From positions 2,976,501 to 3,040,500 of the forward strand of contig NC_067295.1 in assembly GCF_020740795.1 (NCBI RefSeq): a DNA stretch of 64,000 bases, written 5' to 3'. Source of the stretch: Apus apus (Eukaryota > Chordata > Aves > Apodiformes > Apodidae). The stretch's first letter is position 1. Each line of letters begins with the position of its first letter. The notes beneath the pieces are model-generated. The model had not been told where the DNA came from. It searched no databases and worked only from the letters and a program-made list of their open reading frames with translations. Shown here one piece after another: positions 34,481-45,600 of this stretch. The translations under genes were made by a program, and so were the position numbers.

Positions 34481-35930
34481 GTGTCAGAGCGTGAGGTATC
34501 TGCTGTGATGGTGTGTCCATATGCCTGGTGAGGACTGTGAGGGGAGGTGAGACCCAGCTGAGAGGTCTAGGAGGGTAGAGGAGATGTGCTTTTGGGGCAG
34601 CAGACAAGTGTTGACCTCAGCTGAGGAGCAGTGAATTGGTGTGACCTGACATTCACCTGCCCATGTGGAGCTCTAGGCTGTGAGACCCTTGCCCCTTGAG
34701 GTGACTGATGACCTGGGTTACATCCTTATAATGCAGTTCTTAATAGATACCACCACCACCATGGTCTTTCCCCTCCACTTCACTGTGCAGTCTTGTCAGG
34801 GTCTCCATCTCAGATGGAAGAGCTGTGTCTGACCATCCACCCTTCTCATGTGGAGATGGTGTTGGTCTGCAGTTCTTCCTGATTTCCAGCCTGGATTTTT
34901 TCACCCACAGTCAAATCCTCAGCAGAAGGGTTTGAATGACCACCCTGTGAAAACTCTGTGCATGAAGAAAGATTCTTTGTGTTGAATGAATAATTTCCCC
35001 CTTGGATTTGGTGCCTGTTTCCTCCTGCATTTGATTACAGTCCTTTGTGTCACTCATGTGCTGGACAGCCAGGTTCTGAAACATGCAAATGTCTCAAAAC
35101 CATCTGATCTCCCACATCTTAAAGCCATCACATCTGTTTGTTGCTCACCCAAACATTTGGTTAGCCCATTATCCTAAAAAACAGCTGATCAAATAACCTG
35201 TATCTAAACTCTCTTCCGTTACTGCCCATTTCCTTTATGATACCAATGTTTTGGTTTTTTTCCCCGTCATTTCTAGACAAATTGCACCTCTTGTCTGCTT
35301 CCAAAGGTAACTTCTGAGGGATTTACTGCCCATTATTTAATCCAGCACCAGGTGACTCTTTGCCTTTCACCTTTTCCTTACAATGACTTGATGTTTTTAT
35401 ATAGATGGTTTGGCATTTCACCAGGCTCTGCTTCTCACTGCTGGACCATCTGGAGCTTGTTGTGATGTTGCCACCAGCTCTCTTATCATTTTTTACTATG
35501 TGGCTATCACCAGGTTGAACTTTATCTCTTCCTCCAGCTCCTGCACTGCCTTGTCAGCCTGAATTTTCTATTTAGGTCTTGCTAAGATGCCGTGGTGGGA
35601 TAAGTCTATATTGCCAAGTTGGGAAGGTGTTGTCGCGGCTGTGCCCACCTGGCACAGGATGATAGGGATGAGAAATTACATCTCCAGCCCTTGGCTGTGG
35701 TCAGCAGCACTGAAACTTTGACCCTTTCCTTTAGGTCATGTGTATGATCCTGCAACTGCTCAGGTTCCTGGCTGAGATCCTCCTAATTTTGAGCAGATAG
35801 GAATATGTTCTCAGGCTCTACCCTGTCTTGAATTCTGGAGTCCTTCAGGAGCCATTTCAGGGCCATGGTGTTCCTGGCTCCTCAGATGTCCTGATGGGAA
35901 TGGGAGGGTTGTAAGCCAAGCTTCAGTCTT
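34481..35930. other. ORF-poor, lower-GC block
   Basis: Almost no open frame over 60 codons on either strand, which is unlike the rest of the window, and noticeably more A/T. On the minus strand parts read like broken charged helices (EDLSQEPEQLQDHTHDLKE near 35780). It may be a decayed repeat of a family I cannot name. No terminal repeats seen. Confidence 0.3.
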
Positions 35931-37155
35931 TGAAGCAATGTTTTAGCCACAGAGATTTAGGCCCTGGAGGTCTGGCTGCCCCAGACATGCAGCCCTACAC
36001 CACCATGTGCTCCCAGAGCTGCTGCTGCCCCGGGTACCATCGAGGTTTAAGATCCAGCTGGTGTGAACAAGCAGCACCAAATGCATCCAAAGCATCCCGG
36101 TGCCTCCTGGAGCTCACCCCACTTTGCCAGAGCCACTGGCTGCTGCTGAAACCCTGTGATGCCCCATCCTGGGGCTGCCATCCTGAAAAGTGCCATCATT
36201 CCATGGCCTGGGAGATGCCATCCTGGAGGAGAGTGGCTGCCTCTCTGGGGAGCCCAGCATATGGGGCAGAGCTTGGGACAAGAGGTGGCACAGGAGGTTT
36301 GGCCAAGCTGCTTGTAGCTCCGGGTTGGGTATCAGAGCCACAGGACATTGGCCTGGCCATAGATGCCAGAGCTTCTGTGCCCTGAGCCTGGAGAATGGGG
36401 ATGATTCAAGGGCACAGGGAGTGTCCAGTGATGGTGTGATGTTCATTGATGCCACCCCACTGCTGGGTAAACACGGGGGCTCAGCCCGGGCTGCCTGCCA
36501 GCGCGGGAGGCACCCGAGCCAGCGTGTGGGCACGGGGAGCACAGAGGGAGGACTTTTTGACTTCTTGCACAACCTCAGCTACGCAGGAGCATAGATCCAG
36601 GAAAACATGCAGCTGGATCTGCCACGGCCCCCAGCCTGGCCCATCTCCAGGCTCAGAAGCTCACTGTCTCCCTCAGGCAGCTGGGGCATCCCGGGGTGGT
36701 GGGTCCTGGGAGCCATCGGTCCCCTCAGGGTCCCACCAGGTCATCCTGGAGCCGGGCTCAAGTGCTTTCAGCCTAGTGCAAAGGGGCAAAACTTGCAGGA
36801 GCAAGGAGGTTGGAGTGTGAGTTTGGGGTGTCCCTGAGGAGCCCAACCCCTGCAGAGGGAAGTGCCTTTGTTAGCGCTGGGCAAAGCCAGCCCTGATCCC
36901 TGCTGGCTGTCACCCGCGGCCGGTGACTCAGCAACAGCCCTGCCATTATTTACAAACCATGAGTTAGCCACGAAACACGTGCCACGAGAGGCATGAGGCA
37001 GCAGTGTCTGCCCTCTCCTGCAATCACAGCCTTCAAGCAATGCCACAAGAGCCTGCACCACTGCCCAGCACCCAGCCTGGGCAAGATTTGCTTCCCTGAT
37101 CCCCCTGAATACACATCCTGCAGGTTGGGAAGGGGATGGAGTGGGGCAGCACTTA

Positions 37156-37209
37156 TGTGTGCATCCCTCCTTTGTGTGTGCATCCCTCCTTTGTGTGTGC
37201 ATCCCTTTG
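37156..37209 (+). repeat. 19-bp tandem repeat, nearly three copies
   Basis: Unit TGTGTGCATCCCTCCTTTG repeated, last copy partial. Copies are almost identical, so it is recent. Confidence 0.9.
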
Positions 37210-39520
37210 CATGTGCTTCCTCGTGCATCCATGGGCGTGGTGCAGCTTTCATGGCTTGCTCCGTTCAGGACAGACTTGTCAAAATTAATTTATTTGGATG
37301 CTTGTAGACTTGCTAATGGGGCCGTGTTAGGACTTTACTGACATCCCTGCTCCCTTTCTTGGTGTTGTTCTTATTCTGCTAAAGTGGGTCAGGTTTTGTT
37401 TATGTGTGTGATGTTCCCTTCAAGTATGGCAGGAAAAGCAATTACCTGATACTTGGACACTTCAAAATGTTGCTCTTTGGTTACTTAGCACAGGAGGAGA
37501 GGAAAGGGGCTTTGTTTGGAAAAGATACCACATTAAGATTTTAGTTTTTTGCTGGAGTTGCAAATGCCATTTCACTATAATTGGCCTAATTAGTGAAAAC
37601 ACAAATTTTGCATGAGCTTTGCAGGATGATTCAGATGTCCTTGAAGAGTACACTTGATATGCTAGAGTAGTGTTTTTCTGGGGCACTTCTCTTTTGCAAA
37701 TTAAGGCACTGGGAGGTGGAAAAATCTCCATCCAGCTCCAGCAAGAAAGCATTTAATCCTTCTCCTGACCTGGGAAAAGGTGCATTTCTGCAGGGCCACA
37801 GCAAGAGCAACATTATAGTGAGCCTTCCTCCTCCCTGCCCTGGGCTCCTTTTGCCAGACCAGAGCCCTGGGGTGCTGCCATCCCCAAACCTGGAGCAGCC
37901 TGACCCCTTCCTTGGCTGCCCTAGCAGCTCTCACCTGGTTTTGGGGCTGGGAGCCCCTAGGGTGGCTTGTCACAGTCATGTGTCCCTGGCCCCAGGGAGC
38001 CCTGTTTGCCAGGGTTTAATGTTTAGCGGCTAATAAACAAAGCATATCAGAGGTTTTGCTGACCAGTTAGCTAAACTTTCCCAGGAATTTTGCTGGCTCT
38101 TGCAGCACAAACAAGGCCAGGATGTGGTGGCATGCTTGCCTTAGATAAAGTCTTCAATGGGCAATGGCCTGGATTTTCCTAGAGCAGGCTTCCCGCATCC
38201 CTCCAGCTCTCACTTCTTGCTCCTGGCTGCACACCCTGTCCAAAAGCTTTCTTGCCATCCCAGCCACACTCCCATTTATCCAAGGAGGAGTTATTTTTCA
38301 GGCTGGGATTGGTTTTTGTCTCTGACTCCAGGCAGCTGTCAGGAAGCAGGGCTTGCTTCATTCTAGTAGCATCAAAACATGGTTTTCAAACAATGTCAAG
38401 GGGGGAAAAAAACAACCCTCCTTGTTCTGACTTTTCCCCCATGGGCATTTCTCAGCCAGAAGGCTGACTTTTTCCCCCAAAAGAACGTGCCCTAAAGTTC
38501 AGCTCAGCAGCCACTGCCCAGCTCAGTGACCATCAGAAGCTCATGGCTCGATCCAGCCTGGAGCTGGTGTTGGTTCATTGATCTGAACGCAAACAACTGG
38601 CACTGGAGAAGGGCATTCAGGTCTCAGATAAACATTTGCTTGTCCTTGCTCTCACTTCCACACGACACTGGCCCTCCCAGCACTGCAGGATGCTCTTTGG
38701 ATGCTCCTGCTGCCTTTTGCTCTTCCTCCATGGCAATGGCAGCTCCTGGCAAGGCCACATCTCTCCTGCCCAGGAATTACACCAGGAGCTGGCTGCTGGC
38801 TGGCCTGTTCCGGCATCTCTCAGCAACAGCAAAAATAATTGCCATAAGTCTAATTGTTCCTGCCGGATAACGAGCATTTTGCATCATCCGCAGCTGCCGA
38901 GAGCATCATCTGAGCTGCTATTTCAGGGGCAGGAAGCGGCTCCTCTGAGCTGGGAAAGGCTGAACCAGGCTGGATCTGGCCACCCAGACCAGTGAGGTCC
39001 CTCTTTTGCTAAATTTTATGTTTTAAACTTGCAATTGCAGGGGAGAGCTGGTGGATGAGCAGACAGAAACCTCCTCCCCTTAGAAACCAAGCTAGGAGGG
39101 GATTTGCCTTCGCAGTGCGGAGTGCTGATGGGTGTCACAAGCTGTGTGTGTTCTCAGCTACCCCAGGTTGCTGGCAGGCTGGGGGTGCCCCTCTGGGCCG
39201 TGCCATGGCAGACAGCAGGGCTTGCTGCAGCCTCCCCCTGAGGGCACCAGGCAGCCCTGCTCCCTGCTGGGGAGACACGAGGATCCAGGCTGGGACCGCA
39301 GCAAACGACCCCAGCGACCGGGGCGGGTGAACCAGCCACGTGGCAGAAACCCCCGGCTGGGCATTGATTCCTCCTCCACCAACCAACGCTCTGCAAGGCC
39401 TGGGCACTCAGCACCTCCCAGGCAGGGCTGACTGTGGCCGGGGCTGCTCTGCTGCATGAGGCTCACTTGGCAACAAGAGCCAGCATTTGCGCAAGCCGGG
39501 AGTGCGGGGCTTCGCGGGGC

Positions 39521-39557
39521 TGCTGGTGGCTGCTGGTGGCTGCTGGTGGCTGCTGGG
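39521..39557 (+). repeat. 10-bp tandem repeat
   Basis: Unit TGCTGGTGGC in three perfect copies plus a partial fourth. Confidence 0.9.
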
Positions 39558-42079
39558 TGCCACGGGGCCTGTTGAGCTGTGGGTTCCCTGCTCTGCTCAG
39601 GCTCACAAACATGCAGGTTTTGGGGCAGCATCAGCAAAGGCTGTCCATCCTGACTGTCCCATCCCATCCCCTTAGCTCCCAGCCCAACCTTGGGCTCCAC
39701 ACCTTGCTTGCTTTTTAATTATTCTTCATAAACCAGGAGGCTGCAGCCAACTGTCAAGTGCAAGCCCTGTTCTCAGAGAAGCCTGTGTCAAATTAACTCC
39801 CAGGGCTCCTTCAGCTCACAGAAGCTTTCAAACACCCTTTTTCCCTCCTCTGCTCCAGAGTTTGCATGGCCATGACCAAGTGACACAGGTGATGCTAGAC
39901 GTTGAGGTTCACGCTCTGCTGCCTGTGCACTGGCACTGTGGCCAAGCTGCCTCTGCCATACCCTGCCTTGTTTGCTGGAAGGGGCTCAGGGACACCAACA
40001 TGGCATGAAGACTTAAGGCAAAAGAGTTTTCCTGCCTGTTTGTCTCAGTTGTGCCCCTGGTGCCATGGATAAGCCCCTTGGAATGGGTTTGCAAAGAATG
40101 TTGCTGGGTACGCCTTGGGAGGGGGTGATTCAGAGCTTGAGATAAGAGTCCTATGAGCTGGCTGGGAAAAGAGAGAGGAAAAAAAATCTCAGGGCAAGAG
40201 AGGGGAGAGATAAGTGGCACATCTGGGTTGGGAGCACGAGGCTGTCAGCCTCCCTGGCGCCATGAGCCTGCGGGGTTACCGGATCCGGGCTGGGACAGCC
40301 TTGGATGGAGCCAGCCCCATGGCAAAGCCTGTCTGCTGGCAGGGCTTGGGGAGAGGCCTCTGCCAAAACCCTCCCGGCAGCCTTGCCCAGGGACTTGCTC
40401 TGGCTCCCAAGGGCAGTGAGGGAAAAGGGGGATGGAGATAGGTCCCTCCACCTCGTGCAACCCTCACCCTGCTCTCGGCCCCGCTCTCTGCCCTCCCAGG
40501 GCACAGGATTTGGGATGTGCCATGGCACAGGTGACACTTGAGAGAGGAAGTTGCTGATTTAAGTGCCATGAACTTGTGACCATTTGTTACACCTTTGGGA
40601 ACTGCTGCCCTTCGCATCAGCTCGAGCTTTTGGGGCTGGGGTGGGTTTTGTGCTGAAACAGACACTGCCCAGAGGGGGAACTTGGGAGGGCTGGGAGGGA
40701 AGGCACCATCGCTGTGATCCAGCTGGGCCCTTGTGGTGGATTTGTGCATGTTGCTTCCTAATTGCAGTTCTTCATGTTCTCTGGGAACAAAAGGCATAAT
40801 CAGCCAGAGGACGGGAAAGGCGGGGAGCCGGGAGCAGCCTCCGGAGCTGGCGGGGAGGGGGCGGCTGCTCGAGGGCTGGGCTGTGGCTCCTGCTTTTGCA
40901 GAAGCCCATCTCCCCCTCCCCAAACCAGCCACCAGCAGTTCTCCTGCCTCCAACCCTGTCCTTTTCCTTTAGTGTGCTGCATCCGCTCAGGCATCCTGGG
41001 AGGAAAACCAGGCACTGGCAAGAGTTCCTCACTCATCCCACCACCGCCTCGCCCTGCAAGCACACAAACAGGCTTCTCTCTTGCCAGCTCCGTGTTTGCA
41101 GCCACTGTATATACAGTATAATCCACCCACAGGGTATCCAGGCTGTACTTGGCCGGGAAGGACAGAACATCCTTGTGATTTGAAAGGTCAAAGTGAATGT
41201 CAATACGCTGTCTGCTTGAGTCAGCGAGGATGCCAGAGCTGCCTTGGGGACACAGGGTGCTCAGAGGGAGAGTCGTGCCTCTCAGGTATGCTGCTCCCTG
41301 CACAACATGCACAGGGACCCCCAAAGTGCTCTGCTTGCTGCAGGGCTGGGCAGGACAACTGTCCCTAATAATAATAACAACACCCTGGTGTGCAAACAGC
41401 TTTGCCTGCTCAGCCCAGAGGTCTCTGTACCCCCTCTCCACTCCTGGATAGAGAGAGGTTGAGCAGGTCTTGCTGCCCCTCCACAACATCCTCCCAGCCT
41501 CCAGTTTCTGGCTCCAAAGCCCAGCTTGGTCTGCTCCACTGTAGGATTTTCCTTCCAGGGCTCAGTCAACTCCTGGCTTCAGAGGCTGGTCTCTGTCCAT
41601 GGGCAAAATGCAGCCATTTGCTCTGGGATTCAGAGGGCAGCAAGTCCTGCAGAGCCCAGGCTGGGAGCAGCTCAAGGCTGGAGCAGGGTCACCATCCATC
41701 CAGCTGGACCTCCTTCTCCTCCTCCCCAGTGGAGAGCTTTAAGGAAACAGCTTGGGTGGATGGCTGGGATCGATTTCCAAGTGACAGGGGCACTCACATG
41801 TATGTCCCTTGAGCTCCCAGCCCTGTGCCTAACGATTTTCTCAGCTAATAATCTCTGCTGAGGAGGCAGCAGCACATGCAGGCACCGAGCACAGGGACGA
41901 GGGGGATAGTTCAGAGCCTGGTGTGGTGACGACAGGGCCACGCTGCTGGTCCATCCCATGGGGCACCCTTTGCATTCCACCCTCACCCATCCCTCTAATG
42001 ATGGCCCCATCTAACAAGAACGAAGCCTTCTTGGGGCTTGGGGGATTTGAGGTGGGTTAGGAAACCCCTTGATAGTGGC

Positions 42080-42690
42080 AGGGCAGATCCCAGGAGCTGA
42101 TGGTGTTTTGTGCTGGGGCTTTGGGGCCACGCTGGGTGCAGCGGGTCCGTGGTGTGGTCCTGAAAGAGGCACTTCTGCGCCTCTCCCTTCCCTCCAGGCA
42201 GCATCGTTATGCCCCGTCAGGGCAGAGAGCAGGAAGGAGAGCAAGATGGTCCAAACACGGGCTGTCAGGGAGGCCTCCAGCGCTGTCCAGCCCGGCTGGG
42301 TGGCAGGGAGCCCCGCGGCTGGGCTGGAGCGGCAGCAGGAGGCGATTCCCGCATGTGCGGCGGCCGGGGCGGGCGGCAGGAGCTGGCAGCGCTGCCCAGC
42401 CTGGCAGGGCTCTCGCAGCCCCGACCTTTCCGGCTTTGAAAACAGGACGGGAACAAGACGCACTTTTGTTTTTAGTTCGGGAGCTGGAACGGGACCTTCG
42501 GGCTGTTCCTGGGATGTTACAGCAACCCGGGGAGGCGGGAGGGGGGGACGGACCCTGCTCCGACCCCCCTGGGCGGCCTCGCTGCACCCTTGCACTGTTC
42601 CTGTTCCGTCCTTCGGCGGCAGAGCCCAAAGCTCTCCCCGTCCTCCTCCCCGGGCGGGCTGGGGGTGCTCCCCCCAGGGCCACCGGCAGG
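42080..42690. promoter_or_regulatory. Orphan CpG-rich block
   Basis: CpG-dense (for example GCATGTGCGGCGGCCGGGGC) and far from any known gene: about 9.5 kb upstream of the MED9 start and 12 kb beyond the likely NT5M 3' end. Long open frames on both strands are a by-product of GC content and show no family match. It could be a promoter of an unannotated noncoding transcript or an enhancer island. Confidence 0.4.
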
Positions 42691-45600
42691 GACGAGTGGC
42701 TCTGGGGAAGGGACAGCCTTCAGCTGCAAACCCCACCAGCTCTCGCATGGCTCACGTGCCCCCTGAGCCCCTGGGGAGGTCAGGGAGTTTGTGCTCGGTG
42801 CAAAACGTGACTGTTGCCCTTGGTGGCACAGGGCACTCAACTGGAAAACCAGCGTATGACGTATGAGGGTGCCCCCACCTCGCTTCACCCCTAAAACCCA
42901 GATCATGGCCACCAAGCAGCCCTTGGCTGGTGACCTCAGGCCGTGCTGTGGGGACCCACTTCGGGACACAGGAGGTCAGGGGGTGGCTGTGGCTTGCAGC
43001 AAGGTCATGCTTATGTCCATTGCACATGGAAAAATTGTGTTGAGCCCCACATCCAGCCACAAGTAGAGCTGGCTGGTCTTTACCTGGGGTCCCAGAGACC
43101 TCCAAGTCACAGAAATTAGAGACATAATGACCCAGCACCACCAAAATTGGGAAGATGGCCCTGGGGAGTCTCTCCCTGCACAGGGCTTGTTTGCAGCTCG
43201 ATTTACCTGTCACGAGGTGGGCAGGCAGCAGATGATGAGAATATTGTTTCCTTTGGTGTGGAAAGGGCTGTTTCTAAAAGAAAAGGCAAATCACAGCATC
43301 CCCATGGTAGCCAGAAGGGACCTGGCGCCTCACTGTCACTCACCACCTGCCCCAGAGCAGCCCCAAGGACAAAAAGCTCAGCAGCTCCCTGCTTCCCGGC
43401 CCCGCTCCTTATCAATCTCCCACACCCACAAATAGAGAATTAATCTGCCAGGTTCCCGTAGAAGAGATTGTGGAGCCAGTGATGAGAAGTGACACGGGCC
43501 CTGCCACGTCGGTGCAATGGCAGTCACTGCCGGGGCAGAGCCTCCTCCAGCACTTCCAGTAAATCCCTGGGATGTGCCTTATAACTCCCTGGGAGCCACT
43601 TGTGCTCACCCACCAGGGTCTCCTGCCCCCTTTCTGTGCTGAGAACCCCTTTAATCGTGTTGAGTGACAAGTTCATGCCACCCTTCACAGGCTCAGGCTT
43701 CCCACAGCAGCCGTCACAGCAGGGAAATGTGGGGTTTTTTTTCAAAGAAAAACAAGATTTCCAGGTAATCTCAGCACTGGGGATCTTAGGAGTTATCCAG
43801 AAGAAAAAAAACAAAAGCCCCTTCTCAACCACCTGCAGCACAGAGAGCCAGCATGAGGCTGTTTGTGTGACCTGTGGTGTCAGGTCCAAAATCTCTTCAA
43901 ATCTCCCCAGATCCTTCTGCGGGGAGAGCTCAGCCAGGCTGGGTTCCTGTGGGCTGGGAGCTGCCATGGGACTGGAAACAGAAGGGTCTGCAAAGTGTGA
44001 GGCTGGGGTAGGGGCTGGGGAAGGAGCAAGGACCCCCTGGGGCAGCTGTGTCCTTGTTCCCCTTGGCCACAGCCCCTTGGCAGCGCCGTGATGCCAGCAT
44101 CACCTTGAACCCCCCAACACTGTGTATTCCTGCCCTGTGCCCTCGTTGTCCTGATCTGTCCCTTTTCCCCGTGCTGGCACAAGGGTTCACACAGGAGCTG
44201 GTTCAGGGACTGGATCCAGCTGGAAGCATCTGCCCTGCTAAAGGCTCCGTGCTCAAGTCCCTGCACAGCTCCGGCTGGATCGATGCCATCCCGAGGTGCC
44301 AGCACCTCCCTGCCCTGGGCTCTTGTTTGTGCTGGTGGGTGATATTGTCCCCACGAAAAAAACATGATCTTTGTTTTTTGCTGTCTCAGGGCTGAACTGC
44401 TGCCCTCCCCAGGGACGGGTCCCTGAAGGCTGGTGGGGATTTATAGCTCGCCATGGTTTATGCCAGAGGTGGAGCAGGACGGAGCTGGCACAGAAGGGAA
44501 CCAACAGCAGGACTGTCCTGATGTGACCGTGTGGGGCAAAGCCCTGGAGACAGACAACTGTCCCCTGAGGACAGAGGTGGCATCCTCAGGAGGGTGTACA
44601 TGTTCAGAGTCACCTGTCCCACTCCTGGGAAAAAAACAGATGGGAGATTCTAAAAATGCAGATTTCTGCCCTTTGTTCAGGGGTTTGTTCCTCTGTTCCT
44701 GTCCAGGAGGGACAAGGTGGGAGCTGGCACTGCAAGTGGGCAACATAAAGTAGGGTGAGAGACAGCAAAAATGGTGTTGGATGCAGGGAAATCAGCTGAG
44801 CCATAAAACAAAGGAAAAGGGCTGTGGAAATAAGGGGCTAGCGAGTAGCCAGGGCCTGGGGACACCCCCAAGCACCCTCTCTTCCTGCACCATCGCCCTC
44901 CACAGAGGCTGTGAGGGGGAGCGGGGAGGAGAGAGGGCAAAGCAAGCCCCAGGGGCTGACCCCAAACCCCAACCACTGCTCCTCAGCTTCAGCTGCTGCT
45001 CCCTTCCTGCCTGGCTTCTCCTTATCAGCACAGGGCTCCAGCCCAAACAGCAGCCCCGACACGCAGGGACCCAGACGAAAAAAGAATCTTGTCTTCTGCA
45101 GGGTGTTGAAATCCAACCCTGGGTGCCCTCGGGGTGGCTCAGCTTTCCCTTCCCTCCTCCCCTCCTAGGTGAGAGGTCTGAGGTTGCTCAGCTCTGTGTA
45201 CAAACCATGGATTTTTCCCCTCCAGCTCTTTATTTTTGCTGCAAAGTGATGCAGAACCACCTTGGGCAAGAGCAGGTGAAAGCCCAGTGCTGATGCCCAC
45301 ACCAGCTTAGACCAGTAAGGAGCTGGGCACCCTGCTAGGGGTGGGAAGGGACATGAGGGGACACAGGGAGGTTCCTGCAGCAGGACTGGGTACAGGGTCG
45401 GAGGTTGCCATGAGCTGGGGGCCACCCGGGGTGCTGGGGCATATGGGATCACACCCAAACCAGCACTGGCTGGGGGACTGCTGGGGACCACCATCCTCTG
45501 GGGCATCTCAGGAGGGTCCTGGAGCCACTGGGACATGGCTGTCCCCCTTCTAAACTAGAGTGCCTCCCCTGCCTCCTGCGTCAGCAGCATCCCTCCTGGG

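Larger units (their letters stand above)
35931..42060. other. Gene-free spacer
   Basis: Open frames here are short and without family resemblance. Two small tandem repeats (37156-37209 and 39521-39557) are listed. 37540-37640 is AT-rich with paired ATAATTGGCC and CTAATTAGTG homeodomain-type cores, a possible regulatory element. Confidence 0.4.

Noticed and set aside
42011-42866. Overlapping long frames on both strands (265 and 245 codons)
   Set aside because: They overlap each other in a CpG-rich block, and the composition is Gly/Pro/Arg/Ala-rich with no domain.
43524-43967. Minus-strand 147-codon frame
   Set aside because: Looks moderately protein-like, but includes a poly-Phe run from a T-rich tract and matches no family known to me.
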